Below the pieces are notes generated by a model, which did no database searches, had not been told where the DNA came from, and was given only the letters and a program-made list of their open reading frames with translations. Positions 17,438 through 25,585 of a stretch of 64,000 nucleotides of DNA are shown in pieces. Within the stretch, counting starts at the first letter, position 1. Every line of letters starts with the position of its first letter. A program made the translations under genes and the position numbers. The DNA is from JACTMI01 sp964618415 (lineage in GTDB: Bacteria; Acidobacteriota; Thermoanaerobaculia; Multivoradales; JAGPDF01). The stretch covers positions 62,001-126,000 of the forward strand of contig CAZUAT010000001.1 in the NCBI GenBank assembly GCA_964618415.1. The letters are read 5' to 3'.

Positions 17438-18703
17438 TCAGCGCCGTCCACCGAGCCGCCGACCCAGCCAGCGCCGCAGACGAAACGCCCACGGATCCGG
17501 CGGTGTGCGGGCCGCCCCCTGCAGACCGAATCTCTCTTTCGAGGGATCGACCCGCGGGGCCTTCAGGAACGCCACCAGCGGCTCGAGGACACGCTCCCAG
17601 GCAAACTGCTCCGCGACCTGGCGCCCGTTCGCGATGCGACGTGCGACGGGATCCCCGCCGGCGAGGACTGCGCGCAGGGCCGCCGCCAGTTCGTCCGGCG
17701 CTCCGGGGCTGACTACCCAGCCCGCCTCCTGAGTCTGCAACAGACGAGCGACGGTGCCTCCGGCAGTCGACACGCATGGACAACCGATCGCGAGCGCATC
17801 GAGGAAGCGCGTGCGCATCGCCAGGTCGGTCTCCAGGCCGGGGCGATGGGTGGCGACGAGTGCGTCGACGTCGGCGAGCAAATCGTGGCGTCGCGCGGCC
17901 GGGACCCAGTCGATCGGCCGCACCCTCTCGCCCCACCAGCCGCGCGTGCGACACCAGGCTTCCACTTCAGCGAACAGCCGCTGCGGCGTCGCATCCGGAT
18001 TCGGGTTGCGCACGACGAGCAGGACCACGTCTGGATCGTCCAGTCGTTCGAGCGCCGCCAGCACGACCCACGGGTCATACCAGTCATAGAGACCCCCGAA
18101 CAGCAGCCGCCGCTCGCCCGGGCGCCGCTCGGGCAGCAGCGGCGACTGACCGCCAGCGTGCAGGTCGATCCCGAACGGGACGATTCCGATCAACCCGGCA
18201 GCCTCAGGATCTGCCGCGAGCAGCTCCGGATGGACCCTGCCGAGAGCGGTGAGAAAACCTAGATAGTAGAGCCGCTGCTCAGCGGACGAGCAGAGAAAAT
18301 AGTCGCCGCGCGAAAGCTGCAGCCACCATGTGGCGTGGTCGTTGCGATAGGGATCGAGTCCCAGTTCGGCGGCGTAATGCAGGTTCTCCACCAGCCATGG
18401 ATCGTAGAGGTCGATGACTGCGGGCAGGCGCGGCATCTCGACGAGGACATCGTTGGCGTGCTGCCCCTGCGCAATGACGACATCACAGTCTGCGAGCTGG
18501 GCGGCCAGCGCTCCGCGACGCAAAGTATCGACCACGACTCCGTCGAGACCACACGCCGCAGCCGCTTCCGGCAACCCGGGAGAAAGCAGCCGCACCTCGA
18601 AGCCGGCCGCCGGCAGCCGCCGCGCGAACTCGAGGTACCGCACTCCGATGCCGCCCATCGACGGACGGATCGCCTCGCTGGAGACCAGCGCGACTTGTGT
18701 CAC
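17438..18703 (-). CDS. Family 4-type glycosyltransferase
   Basis: A 421-residue GT-B fold enzyme. The N-terminal half opens VALVSSEAIRPSMGGIGVRYLEF, with a glycine-rich loop for donor or acceptor, and the C-terminal half contains FLDALAIGCPCVSTAGGTVARLL, the conserved nucleotide-sugar binding region of GT4-like enzymes. GTG 18703 is chosen because GAGGAA lies five bases upstream and it overlaps the previous stop (GTGA). It probably extends a cell-surface glycan together with the GT2 enzymes on either side. Confidence 0.85.
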   Translation of the reverse strand: MTQVALVSSEAIRPSMGGIGVRYLEFARRLPAAGFEVRLLSPGLPEAAAACGLDGVVVDTLRRGALAAQLADCDVVIAQGQHANDVLVEMPRLPAVIDLYDPWLVENLHYAAELGLDPYRNDHATWWLQLSRGDYFLCSSAEQRLYYLGFLTALGRVHPELLAADPEAAGLIGIVPFGIDLHAGGQSPLLPERRPGERRLLFGGLYDWYDPWVVLAALERLDDPDVVLLVVRNPNPDATPQRLFAEVEAWCRTRGWWGERVRPIDWVPAARRHDLLADVDALVATHRPGLETDLAMRTRFLDALAIGCPCVSTAGGTVARLLQTQEAGWVVSPGAPDELAAALRAVLAGGDPVARRIANGRQVAEQFAWERVLEPLVAFLKAPRVDPSKERFGLQGAARTPPDPWAFRLRRWLGRRLGGRR

Positions 18704-19443
18704 GAGCGTTCCTCGTGCAGCGCGCCCGGTTGCGGCTCGCGGCGATGCCGCCAGCGGAAACGGACCAGATCGAGCGCCATCCGCGCCGAATCCCGCAGCA
18801 AGTGCACTCTGGAGGCGGGATCGTTGCGCCACACCACCCCCACATCGACCACCCGGTGCCCACGGCGCCTGGCCAGCCAGATCAGCTCGACGTCCCACGC
18901 GAAGCGATCGACGGTGAGGTCGCGGACCAGCGCGCGCGCGACCTCGCCGTCGATCAGCTTGAAGCCGCACTGGGTGTCGGAGAGCCCGCGCACCCCTCCG
19001 AGACGCACCAGAAGATTGAAGCATCGACCCGCCATCGTGCGATACCAGGCCTGTGGCACCTCGACTCGGGACGCGATGTTAGAACGGCTGCCGATCACGA
19101 CCGCCGCCTCTGGAGCCGCTCGTTCGAGTGTCTCGAGCTCCTCGATCGGAGTGGACAGATCCGCGTCGGTGATCAGCACACGGGGCGCGCGGCTGGCCAG
19201 GATGCCGGCGCGCACGGCCGCGCCCTTGCCCTGGTTGCGCGGCAGCGCCAGGAGGCGGACCTGCTCGCCCGGAAACGCTCGCGCGACCTCCGCGGTGCCG
19301 TCCGTACTGCCATCGTCGACGACCAGGATCTCGGCTGCCAGGCCTCGTTGACGCACGTAGGCGCAGACTCTCTCCAGAGTGCGCGCGAGGCGGGACTCCT
19401 CGTTGAACGCGGGGATGACGACGGTCAGGTCCAGCGGGCTCAT
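18700..19443 (-). CDS. Family 2 glycosyltransferase, dolichyl-phosphate glucosyltransferase-like
   Basis: A 247-residue GT2 enzyme: VVIPAFNEESRL, VDDGSTDGTAEVA, NQGKGAAVRAGI and ITDADLSTPIEELE, ending with GVRGLSDTQCGFK and a basic tail. This is the pattern of ALG5-like enzymes that charge polyprenyl phosphate with a hexose. No C-terminal membrane helices follow, so membrane contact must be peripheral. Such enzymes supply lipid-linked sugar for modification of a surface polymer. It lies ten bases downstream of wzt in the same operon. Confidence 0.85.
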   Translation of the reverse strand: MSPLDLTVVIPAFNEESRLARTLERVCAYVRQRGLAAEILVVDDGSTDGTAEVARAFPGEQVRLLALPRNQGKGAAVRAGILASRAPRVLITDADLSTPIEELETLERAAPEAAVVIGSRSNIASRVEVPQAWYRTMAGRCFNLLVRLGGVRGLSDTQCGFKLIDGEVARALVRDLTVDRFAWDVELIWLARRRGHRVVDVGVVWRNDPASRVHLLRDSARMALDLVRFRWRHRREPQPGALHEERS

Positions 19444-19453
19444 GGGCGACCGT

Positions 19454-20695
19454 TCACGAGAGGTCGGACTTCGACAGGTCGACCACCCGGTGACCGACGC
19501 CGATCGGACCCGGATCCCAATGCGATGCCTCCATGCGCAGGCCTTCCACGAGTTCGCGCTGGTCGTGAATCACCAGCCCCCGTTCGTCCTGCAGCTGCAC
19601 GGTCAGGCGAAAACTTCCCTTCTGATACGGCAGGTGGGGCACGACGATGGCGACTCGATACTGCTGTGCGCCGACGAACGGTTCGCATCCGCACATCCGG
19701 TTGCCCAGAGCCGAGATGACTGTGTCGTCCTCGTCGCGCACCAGCAAGCCCACACTGACCGGCCGGTCCGGGTCGTCGACCCGGAAGTCGATCTCGATGC
19801 GCATCGGGTCCCACGGCCGGAAGACGCCGACCTCGCTGCCGCCAACCAGCCGGGCGGCGAGGATGGTGGCCAGACCCGGGCGATCCTCCTCGGGCGCCGA
19901 GTCCCGGTCCGGCGGCGCCGCGGGTGCGGCCACCGCCGTCGAGCTGCCCGCGCGCTGCTTCGCGTCGAGGAAACGTTCGTACTCGGTGATCACGTCGATC
20001 GTGGGTCCCAGCGCCTCGACCCTGCCACCGCGAAGCCAGAGTGTCCGATCACAGAACGAACTGATCAGGTAGAGCGCGTGGGAGCAGAACAGCAGGGTGC
20101 CGCCGTTCTCGACGAACGCGACCATCCGATCCATGCTCTTCTTCTGAAAGTAGCCGTCTCCCACGGACAGCGCTTCGTCGACGATCAGCAGGTCGGGGCT
20201 GACCTGGGTGGCAATCGAGAAGCCGAGCCGCACCGCCATGCCGCTGGAGTATTCGCGGACCGGCCGATCGATGAACTCTCCGATCTCGCTCCATTCGATG
20301 ATCTCGGCCTCACGTGCATCGATCTCCTGCTGGTCGAGGCCCAGCAGCGCAGCGTTCAACCGGATGTTCTGGCGCCCCGAGAAGTCGGGATGGAACCCCG
20401 CGCCCAGTTCCAGGATCGCCGCGGCCCGCCCGCGGACCTCCAGCGTGCCGGAACTCGGCCGGGTGACCCCGGCCAGCAGCTTGAGCAGCGTGCTCTTGCC
20501 CGCGCCGTTCTCTCCCACGATCGCCAGCCCTTCGCCTCGGTGCTGCTCGAAGGAGACGCCCGACAACGCCTGAAACGTCCGGTGCCGGGCGCGCCCGGTG
20601 AGCCACTCGGCGATCCGCGCTCCGGGCCCCGGGTAGAGGCGATACTCCTTGCCGAGGTCGCGAGCGCGGACGACTGAGGAGGAGTCCGGGCTCAC
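19454..20695 (-). CDS. wzt: Polysaccharide ABC exporter ATPase (Wzt-like)
   Basis: The ATPase subunit of an ABC-2 exporter for O-antigen or capsule polysaccharide. It has Walker A GENGAGKST, the signature YSSGMAVRLGFSIA and Walker B LLIVDEALSVGD. The 413-residue length includes a C-terminal extension (about residues 265-413) rich in beta strands, corresponding to the Wzt glycan-binding domain that recognises the modified end of a finished chain. GTG 20695 overlaps the wzm stop (GTGA), which fixes the start. With wzm it forms the complete exporter. Confidence 0.92.
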   Translation of the reverse strand: MSPDSSSVVRARDLGKEYRLYPGPGARIAEWLTGRARHRTFQALSGVSFEQHRGEGLAIVGENGAGKSTLLKLLAGVTRPSSGTLEVRGRAAAILELGAGFHPDFSGRQNIRLNAALLGLDQQEIDAREAEIIEWSEIGEFIDRPVREYSSGMAVRLGFSIATQVSPDLLIVDEALSVGDGYFQKKSMDRMVAFVENGGTLLFCSHALYLISSFCDRTLWLRGGRVEALGPTIDVITEYERFLDAKQRAGSSTAVAAPAAPPDRDSAPEEDRPGLATILAARLVGGSEVGVFRPWDPMRIEIDFRVDDPDRPVSVGLLVRDEDDTVISALGNRMCGCEPFVGAQQYRVAIVVPHLPYQKGSFRLTVQLQDERGLVIHDQRELVEGLRMEASHWDPGPIGVGHRVVDLSKSDLS

Positions 20696-21480
20696 AACTC
20701 GTCCGAAAACCCGGCTGAGAGTCGCCGGAAGATTCCGTACCCGCCCGCGAGCAGCAGACCTCCCACCAGCAGCATCACGGCGACGGACGTTGCCTTCGGC
20801 GGATCCCCGGAGATCAGGACCGTTCGGAACAGGCGCACCATCGTCGCCAGCGGACTGTACTCCAGCCAGCCCGCGAGGGCCCGCGGCGCGCGCTCCGAGT
20901 CGAGTACGAATCGCTCCGTATAGACGATCGGTGTGAGGTAGAAGAGCGCCGAGAGCACGAGATTGATGCCCTGCACGATGTCGCGCAGGTAGACCTGCAG
21001 CGCCGCAACGCCCAGCGAGAGACCGGTCGTCATCAGCAGCTGGCCGGCGAGCCCCAGCGTCAGCCATGGCAGGCGCGTCAGATCGAGCTCGCCCCGCACA
21101 CCTTGCAGAACACCGAACATCACGAGCGCCACGGCGGCGTGGATCACCGCCGATACGACTACCGAGTAGACCAGCAGCTCGCTGGGAAACCGCATCTTCT
21201 TGACCAGCTGCGCATTGTCGGCGATTACGGTGGCGCTGCGGGTCACCCCCTCCTGCAGCGCCGCCCAAGGCAGCAGACCGGCGAACAGGAACGCCGCAAA
21301 CGAGTTGGTGTGCTCGCCCGTGAGGGGGATGCGCAGGATGACCGAGAACACCAGGCTGAGCAGAATCATCTGCCAGACCGGGTGCACGAAGGCCCAGATG
21401 AATCCAAATGCCGATCCGGCGTATCGCCCGCGCAAGTCGCGCGCCACCAGCTCGCGCAGCAGGAACCGGGAGTGGGTCAC
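20692..21480 (-). CDS. wzm: Polysaccharide ABC exporter permease (Wzm-like)
   Basis: A 262-residue ABC-2 type membrane protein with six hydrophobic helices. LLRELVARDLRGRYAGSAFGFIWAF at the N-terminus is the amphipathic interface helix and first span typical of Wzm/KpsM/TagG permeases, and PLATMVRLFRTVL near the end is also conserved. It moves lipid-linked polysaccharide across the inner membrane using Wzt. GTG 21480 is selected because it overlaps the stop of the kinase gene (GTGA). Confidence 0.92.
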   Translation of the reverse strand: MTHSRFLLRELVARDLRGRYAGSAFGFIWAFVHPVWQMILLSLVFSVILRIPLTGEHTNSFAAFLFAGLLPWAALQEGVTRSATVIADNAQLVKKMRFPSELLVYSVVVSAVIHAAVALVMFGVLQGVRGELDLTRLPWLTLGLAGQLLMTTGLSLGVAALQVYLRDIVQGINLVLSALFYLTPIVYTERFVLDSERAPRALAGWLEYSPLATMVRLFRTVLISGDPPKATSVAVMLLVGGLLLAGGYGIFRRLSAGFSDEL

Positions 21481-22466
21481 GCCGACTCGACCTCGAGGCC
21501 GGTCGCGGTCGGTGTCGCCGGAAGAAGTGTGGCGCCGGCCGCGCTCAGGCGCGCTTCGACCGCCGCCCGCACCTCGGGCGGCGTGAGCACTGCGATGCAG
21601 CCTCCACCCCCGGCGCCGCACACCTTGCCGCCCCACGCACCCGCCGTCTGCGCCTCGGCGAGCAGGCGCTCGATGAGCGGTGTCGAAATTCCCTCCGCCA
21701 GCTGCCGCCGCGCCTCCCACTCGCGCTGCATCGCCTGACCGACCTGCTCCCACGAACCGCGTTCGAGGGCCGGCAGGAGCTCTGCCGCGGCGTCCCGAAT
21801 CTGGTCGAAACAGACCGTGACGCGGGTGTCCCCGTCCAGGCGACCACGCACCACCTGCCAGTTGTTGCCGGCCGAGAAATGGCTCTGCCCGGTGTGGGCC
21901 ACGACCAGGCGCTCACCCAGGGCCGCGAGATCCACGTCCAGTGTTCGCGCCCGTTCGCCGCCGGGTCGATGCTCGAGGAGTTGGACGCCGCCGAGTTGCG
22001 CCGGAAAGTGATCCTGACGCCCCGTGGGCAGACTCATCAGCTGCGCTTCAAGGTCGCGCGCCACGGCTGCCCGCGCCCCCGCGGTGCGCATCAAGCGCCC
22101 GGCCTCCGCCACCTCGAACGCCGCCAGCAGTGCCACCGTCAGCGCCGAACTGGCGCCGAGCCCGGCGCCGCGCGGCGAATCACTGTGCAGAGTCAGGCCG
22201 GCGCCGGTCAGCGCGTGTTGCGAGGCCACGAGCCCGACGAGGGCCGTCTCCGGTCGCGCCAGCAGTTCCTCTCTGCGCGCGGCCTCGACCTGCTCGCCAC
22301 TCTGCTCGACCAGCCAGCCCGCCTGCCGCGGGGCGAGATCGACGACGACTCGCAGGTCGACCGCTACGTTGATCGTGGCTGCGCCTGAGTGCAGCAGTCC
22401 GAGCGGCCAGATGTCGAGGGTGCCGCCGGCCAGGTCGACCCGGCACCGGGTGAGGACACGGACCAA
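21477..22466 (-). CDS. GHMP-family sugar kinase (HddA-like)
   Basis: A 329-residue small-molecule kinase. RCRVDLAGGTLDIWP at the start, the ATP-binding PRGAGLGASSALT and the C-terminal WGGKVCGAGGGGCIAVL are the three GHMP motifs. The closest pattern is D-glycero-alpha-D-manno-heptose-7-phosphate kinase (HddA) of GDP-heptose synthesis; fucokinase-like or other sugar kinases are alternatives. The start is uncertain: TTG 22466 gives the expected N-terminus, ten bases after the peptidase stop. The position before wzm/wzt suggests it makes a sugar precursor for the exported glycan. Confidence 0.78.
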   Translation of the reverse strand: MVRVLTRCRVDLAGGTLDIWPLGLLHSGAATINVAVDLRVVVDLAPRQAGWLVEQSGEQVEAARREELLARPETALVGLVASQHALTGAGLTLHSDSPRGAGLGASSALTVALLAAFEVAEAGRLMRTAGARAAVARDLEAQLMSLPTGRQDHFPAQLGGVQLLEHRPGGERARTLDVDLAALGERLVVAHTGQSHFSAGNNWQVVRGRLDGDTRVTVCFDQIRDAAAELLPALERGSWEQVGQAMQREWEARRQLAEGISTPLIERLLAEAQTAGAWGGKVCGAGGGGCIAVLTPPEVRAAVEARLSAAGATLLPATPTATGLEVESA

Positions 22467-22476
22467 GGCGGGTCGC

Positions 22477-23820
22477 CTACTTGCGCGTGCTGGCGGCGGC
22501 GAGGCGGGTCGGCTCCGGCGCCGCGAGCATCGCCGGATCGAACGGCGCACCCTCGCGCAGGCTGGCCTGCATGGCGCTGCGCACCAGGCGAAACTCGACG
22601 AGCCGGGCGGAGCTGAGCGGAGCTGCCGGTACGCCACCGAGCGACATCGGGTCGATCCAACCGCCGCGGTGCCGGACCCGGTAGTCCAGGTGAGGTCCCG
22701 TTGCCAGGCCCGTCGCCCCGACGTAACCGATGACCTGGCCCTGCTTGACCGCACGCCCGGGCCGCACGCCGTCCGCGATGCGCGACAGGTGCAGGTAGTT
22801 CGTCTCGTACTGATTCGGATGGCGCAGGGTCACGGTCTTGCCACCGCCACCCTTCCAGCCCGCCGACTCCACGGTTCCGGACGCTGTTGCACGGACTGGA
22901 GTGCCGACCGGGGCGCCGTAGTCGACCCCGTAGTGCGAGCGGAACGACTTGAGAACCGGATGGAATCTGCGGTGGGAGAACCGCGACGTCACGCGCGAGA
23001 ACTCCATCGGCGAGCGCAGGAACATCTTCTCCAGGGGTCGCCCCTCGCCGTCGTAGTATCCGCCGCCATCGGCGAAGCGGTACGCCTCGAGCTGGCGCCC
23101 GTTCGACTGCTCATAGGTAAGGGCCAGAATCTCTCCGAAGCCGGAGAACTCTCCCTCCACCCAGACCTCCTCGAACAGGATGGCGAACCGGTCGCCGGGC
23201 TGCAGGTCGCGGTTGAAATCGAGATCCCACTGCAGGACGTCGTCCATCCGGTAGGCAAGCGTGCCGTCGGCTCCGGCGCGGCCGATGGACGCCTCGAGCG
23301 AACCGTCGAGCTCTCCCCGGATCGAACGCACGCGCTGTTCACGCTCGAAGGGGCGGAAGATGGCGGTCCAGGCGTCGTCGCCGCGCTCCAGCCGCACTTC
23401 GCCGCGTCCGGCGAGCTCGAGCTCGAACGCCGCCACCGCCCCGTCTGAACCGCGCCAGGCAGCCCACCGCGCGCCTGGCCGCAGCTGCCGCGGATCGACG
23501 AAGCCACGCGCACCCTCGACGAGCCGATGGGCGTCGCCGGGCGACATGCCGAGCCCGGAGAGCACCTGACCGAGGGTCTGACCGCGCTCGAGCTCAGCGG
23601 TCCGGAACGGCGCGGTGGTGTTCGACGGGGGTGCCGGCGGCTCCGCGGCGCCTCCGAGCTGCGCGGGGGCGAGTGCGGCCGTCTCGAGGACGGTCGTTCC
23701 GACGAGGTTGCGATCCCAGGCCGACCAGGGCGAATCGAAGGCCACCGCGAGCGCCAGCAGTCCGCCCAGGGGGAGGCTCAGCCAGGAAAGTCCGGACCTG
23801 CCCGGCTTGCGCAGTTTCAT
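22477..23820 (-). CDS. M23 family metallopeptidase (MepM-like)
   Basis: A 447-residue envelope peptidase likely to cut peptidoglycan cross-bridges. A membrane-anchoring helix (about 12-30) precedes a LysM/OapA-like segment (ERGQTLGQVLSGLGM), a beta-rich domain and the C-terminal M23 domain with SHYGVDYGAP (zinc His and Asp). The usual HLH motif reads TGPHLDYRV here, so Asp replaces the second His, a known but less common variant. GGAGG lies 11 bases before the ATG. It is the first gene of the nine-gene envelope operon driven by the promoter at 23906-23934. Confidence 0.9.
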   Translation of the reverse strand: MKLRKPGRSGLSWLSLPLGGLLALAVAFDSPWSAWDRNLVGTTVLETAALAPAQLGGAAEPPAPPSNTTAPFRTAELERGQTLGQVLSGLGMSPGDAHRLVEGARGFVDPRQLRPGARWAAWRGSDGAVAAFELELAGRGEVRLERGDDAWTAIFRPFEREQRVRSIRGELDGSLEASIGRAGADGTLAYRMDDVLQWDLDFNRDLQPGDRFAILFEEVWVEGEFSGFGEILALTYEQSNGRQLEAYRFADGGGYYDGEGRPLEKMFLRSPMEFSRVTSRFSHRRFHPVLKSFRSHYGVDYGAPVGTPVRATASGTVESAGWKGGGGKTVTLRHPNQYETNYLHLSRIADGVRPGRAVKQGQVIGYVGATGLATGPHLDYRVRHRGGWIDPMSLGGVPAAPLSSARLVEFRLVRSAMQASLREGAPFDPAMLAAPEPTRLAAASTRK

Positions 23821-23905
23821 CAGCTCGCCGCCCTCCTGAAGTCGTTACCGCCGGAACGCCCGCCCTGTTGCAGCGGCATGCCGTCGTGCTGACCGTGAGG
23901 GCGGA

Positions 23906-23934
23906 AATATACCATCCAACCGGCCTGAGGCCAA
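23906..23934 (-). promoter_or_regulatory. Promoter of the envelope operon
   Basis: Reading the minus strand, TTGGCC (23929-23934), a 17-base spacer and TATATT (23906-23911) form a sigma70-type promoter, giving a leader of about 80 bases before the M23 gene. The -35 overlaps a short palindrome, GGCCTGAGGCC. Confidence 0.6.
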
Positions 23935-23989
23935 GCAGGTCAAGATGTTACGAGCGGGGACCACCCCGCGGCAAAGCCGCACTACGGCG

Positions 23990-24463
23990 TCAGTTGAGGT
24001 GTTCGGCCAGGGTCGCGTCGAGGTCGGCCGGGAGCTTGCCGGCATAGCGGGCCTGGCCGTCCCGATAGACGATCAGCCCCGGCAGGGCGGTGACTGCATG
24101 GGCCTTGGAGAAAGCCCCATCGCGATCCAGGTAGACCGGGACGGTGAGCTTCTGGTCGGCGAGAAACTCCCGGATCGCCGCCGGTTCCTCCTGGAAATCG
24201 ACGGTGACCACCCGCGCTTTGGAACCCCATTTGGCCTGCACGGCATTGGCCCGCGCCACGATGTCGCGGCAGCGCGGAGACCAGGAGGCCCAGACCAGAA
24301 TGACGACCGGGCCGCGGGCCAGATCGGCGCTGGTCAGCTGCCCGCTGTCGAGCCCCGGCAGGCGGAAATCACCCTGGGCGGCCACGGGCGCGGCGAGGCC
24401 GACCGCCAGCGCGGCGACAGCGGCGCCGCGGCGCCAGAACCCACGTCGAGACCCGTTCGTCAT
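23990..24463 (-). CDS. Exported thioredoxin-fold protein with SxxC site
   Basis: A 157-residue protein with a basic N-terminus and signal segment (about 1-30), then a TlpA/thioredoxin-like domain. The strand VVILVWAS leads into WSPRC (residues 61-65), where the canonical WCxxC has lost its first, nucleophilic Cys; the cis-Pro loop is present (TALPGLIVYRDG). It is unlikely to be a normal disulfide reductase. GGGAGG six bases before ATG 24463 fixes the start. It follows a sigma/anti-sigma pair on the same strand with a 22-base gap, so it is probably under their control. Confidence 0.82.
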   Translation of the reverse strand: MTNGSRRGFWRRGAAVAALAVGLAAPVAAQGDFRLPGLDSGQLTSADLARGPVVILVWASWSPRCRDIVARANAVQAKWGSKARVVTVDFQEEPAAIREFLADQKLTVPVYLDRDGAFSKAHAVTALPGLIVYRDGQARYAGKLPADLDATLAEHLN

Positions 24464-24485
24464 CGTGATCCTCCCGGCACCCATC

Positions 24486-24710
24486 TCAGTCCACCTCGAA
24501 CAGCGCACGGATCCGCACCGCCAGATGACCCGGGGCGGTCGCCCGATGGCAACGCGTCCGCACCGTCAGCACCAGTCGCTCGACGCGCAGGGCACGATCC
24601 CGGCATTCCGGGCAGTGCTCGAGGTGCTCGGCCAGCTCGGCCATCGGCAGCCTCTCACGTTCCCGGTCCACCCAGAGGAACAGCACGCGCCGACATCGAT
24701 TGCAGGCCAT
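24486..24710 (-). CDS. Small zinc-finger anti-sigma factor (ZAS/RsrA type)
   Basis: A 74-residue soluble protein with CxxC at residues 3-6 and the ZAS signature HxxxCxxC (His29, Cys33, Cys36 in HLEHCPEC), plus one more Cys near residue 54. This pattern is that of zinc-binding anti-sigma factors, including redox-sensing RsrA. It lies 88 bases downstream of an ECF sigma gene on the same strand and has no membrane helix, so it would act in the cytoplasm. ATG 24710 gives the compact domain; longer in-frame starts add a low-complexity basic region. Confidence 0.75.
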   Translation of the reverse strand: MACNRCRRVLFLWVDRERERLPMAELAEHLEHCPECRDRALRVERLVLTVRTRCHRATAPGHLAVRIRALFEVD

Positions 24711-24798
24711 CGTCCGCTTCCCGTCCGTCAGTCGACCGCGCGCCCGCATCGGCACGCAGCTGCATGATCCAACCGTTCCACTCCGGCCGACATTCCCC

Positions 24799-25419
24799 TC
24801 ACGCCGCCCCCACCCCGCCTCGACGACGCGTCGGCTCCTCACCTTCCTGCAGATAGTTGCGCCGCCGGGCGTACCGGAGAAGGGTCTCCTCGAGCAGGCG
24901 GCGCCCCCGATAGAGGCGGCTCATGACCGTGCCGATCGGGATCTCGAGGATCTCGGCGACCTCCTTGTAGCTGAACCCCTCCAGGTCGGCCAGGACGATC
25001 GCCATCCGATAGTCCGGGGGAAGCTCATCGAGCGCTCTCTGAACATCCTCGTCGAGCGCGGTAGCCAGGACCTCCTCCTCCGGATTGGGGATCTGGCCCG
25101 GCGTCTCGGCGCGGATCTGGCTCTCGAGGCCGCCCTCGATGTCTGCGAAGTCGCCCTCCGGAGGCAGAGTCTGCCGGCGGCGATACTCGTTGATGAACGA
25201 GTTCTTGAGAATGCGGAACATCCACGCCTTCAGGTTGGTGCCGGGCGTGAACTGATGGAGACTCCGGTAAGCCTTGAAGTAGGTCTCCTGGACGAGATCC
25301 TCGGCATCCTCCGCGTTCCGCGTGAGGCGATAGGCAGTGTTGTACAGCGAATCCAGGAACGGCAGGGCCTGACGCTCGAACTCCCTGCCGTCGATCGCTG
25401 CCCGTCGCTCCTGCGCCAC
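24799..25419 (-). CDS. ECF RNA polymerase sigma factor (SigR/RpoE-like)
   Basis: A 206-residue ECF sigma factor. Region 2 is visible in YNTAYRLTRNAEDAEDLVQETYFKAY and KAWMFRILKNSFINEYRR, and region 4 in MAIVLADLEGFSYKEVAEILEIPIGTVMSRLYRGRRLLEE. The long acidic linker (EGDFADIEGGLESQ) and region 4 resemble the SigR group that pairs with zinc anti-sigma factors. GTG 25419 has GGAGG eight bases upstream. It heads the sigma, anti-sigma, thioredoxin-like gene set. Confidence 0.92.
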   Translation of the reverse strand: MAQERRAAIDGREFERQALPFLDSLYNTAYRLTRNAEDAEDLVQETYFKAYRSLHQFTPGTNLKAWMFRILKNSFINEYRRRQTLPPEGDFADIEGGLESQIRAETPGQIPNPEEEVLATALDEDVQRALDELPPDYRMAIVLADLEGFSYKEVAEILEIPIGTVMSRLYRGRRLLEETLLRYARRRNYLQEGEEPTRRRGGVGAA

Positions 25420-25585
25420 GTTGCCGGCCTCCCTCCGCGTGCCATCTTACGCAGATTCGGTCGCCGCGTCCGCCGCGACTTGGTCGGCGAACGGACGGCG
25501 TCCGACCGCCAGCGTACGCAGCTTCGGTGCCAGCCCGAGCGCAGGCGGACGCGGGCTCTCGTGGCAGAATGGCAACCCTGAACCG

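Noticed and set aside
23955..23985. GCGGC-AAA-GCCGC hairpin after the thioredoxin-like gene as a terminator
   Set aside because: Only a 5-bp stem and no T-run on the relevant strand.
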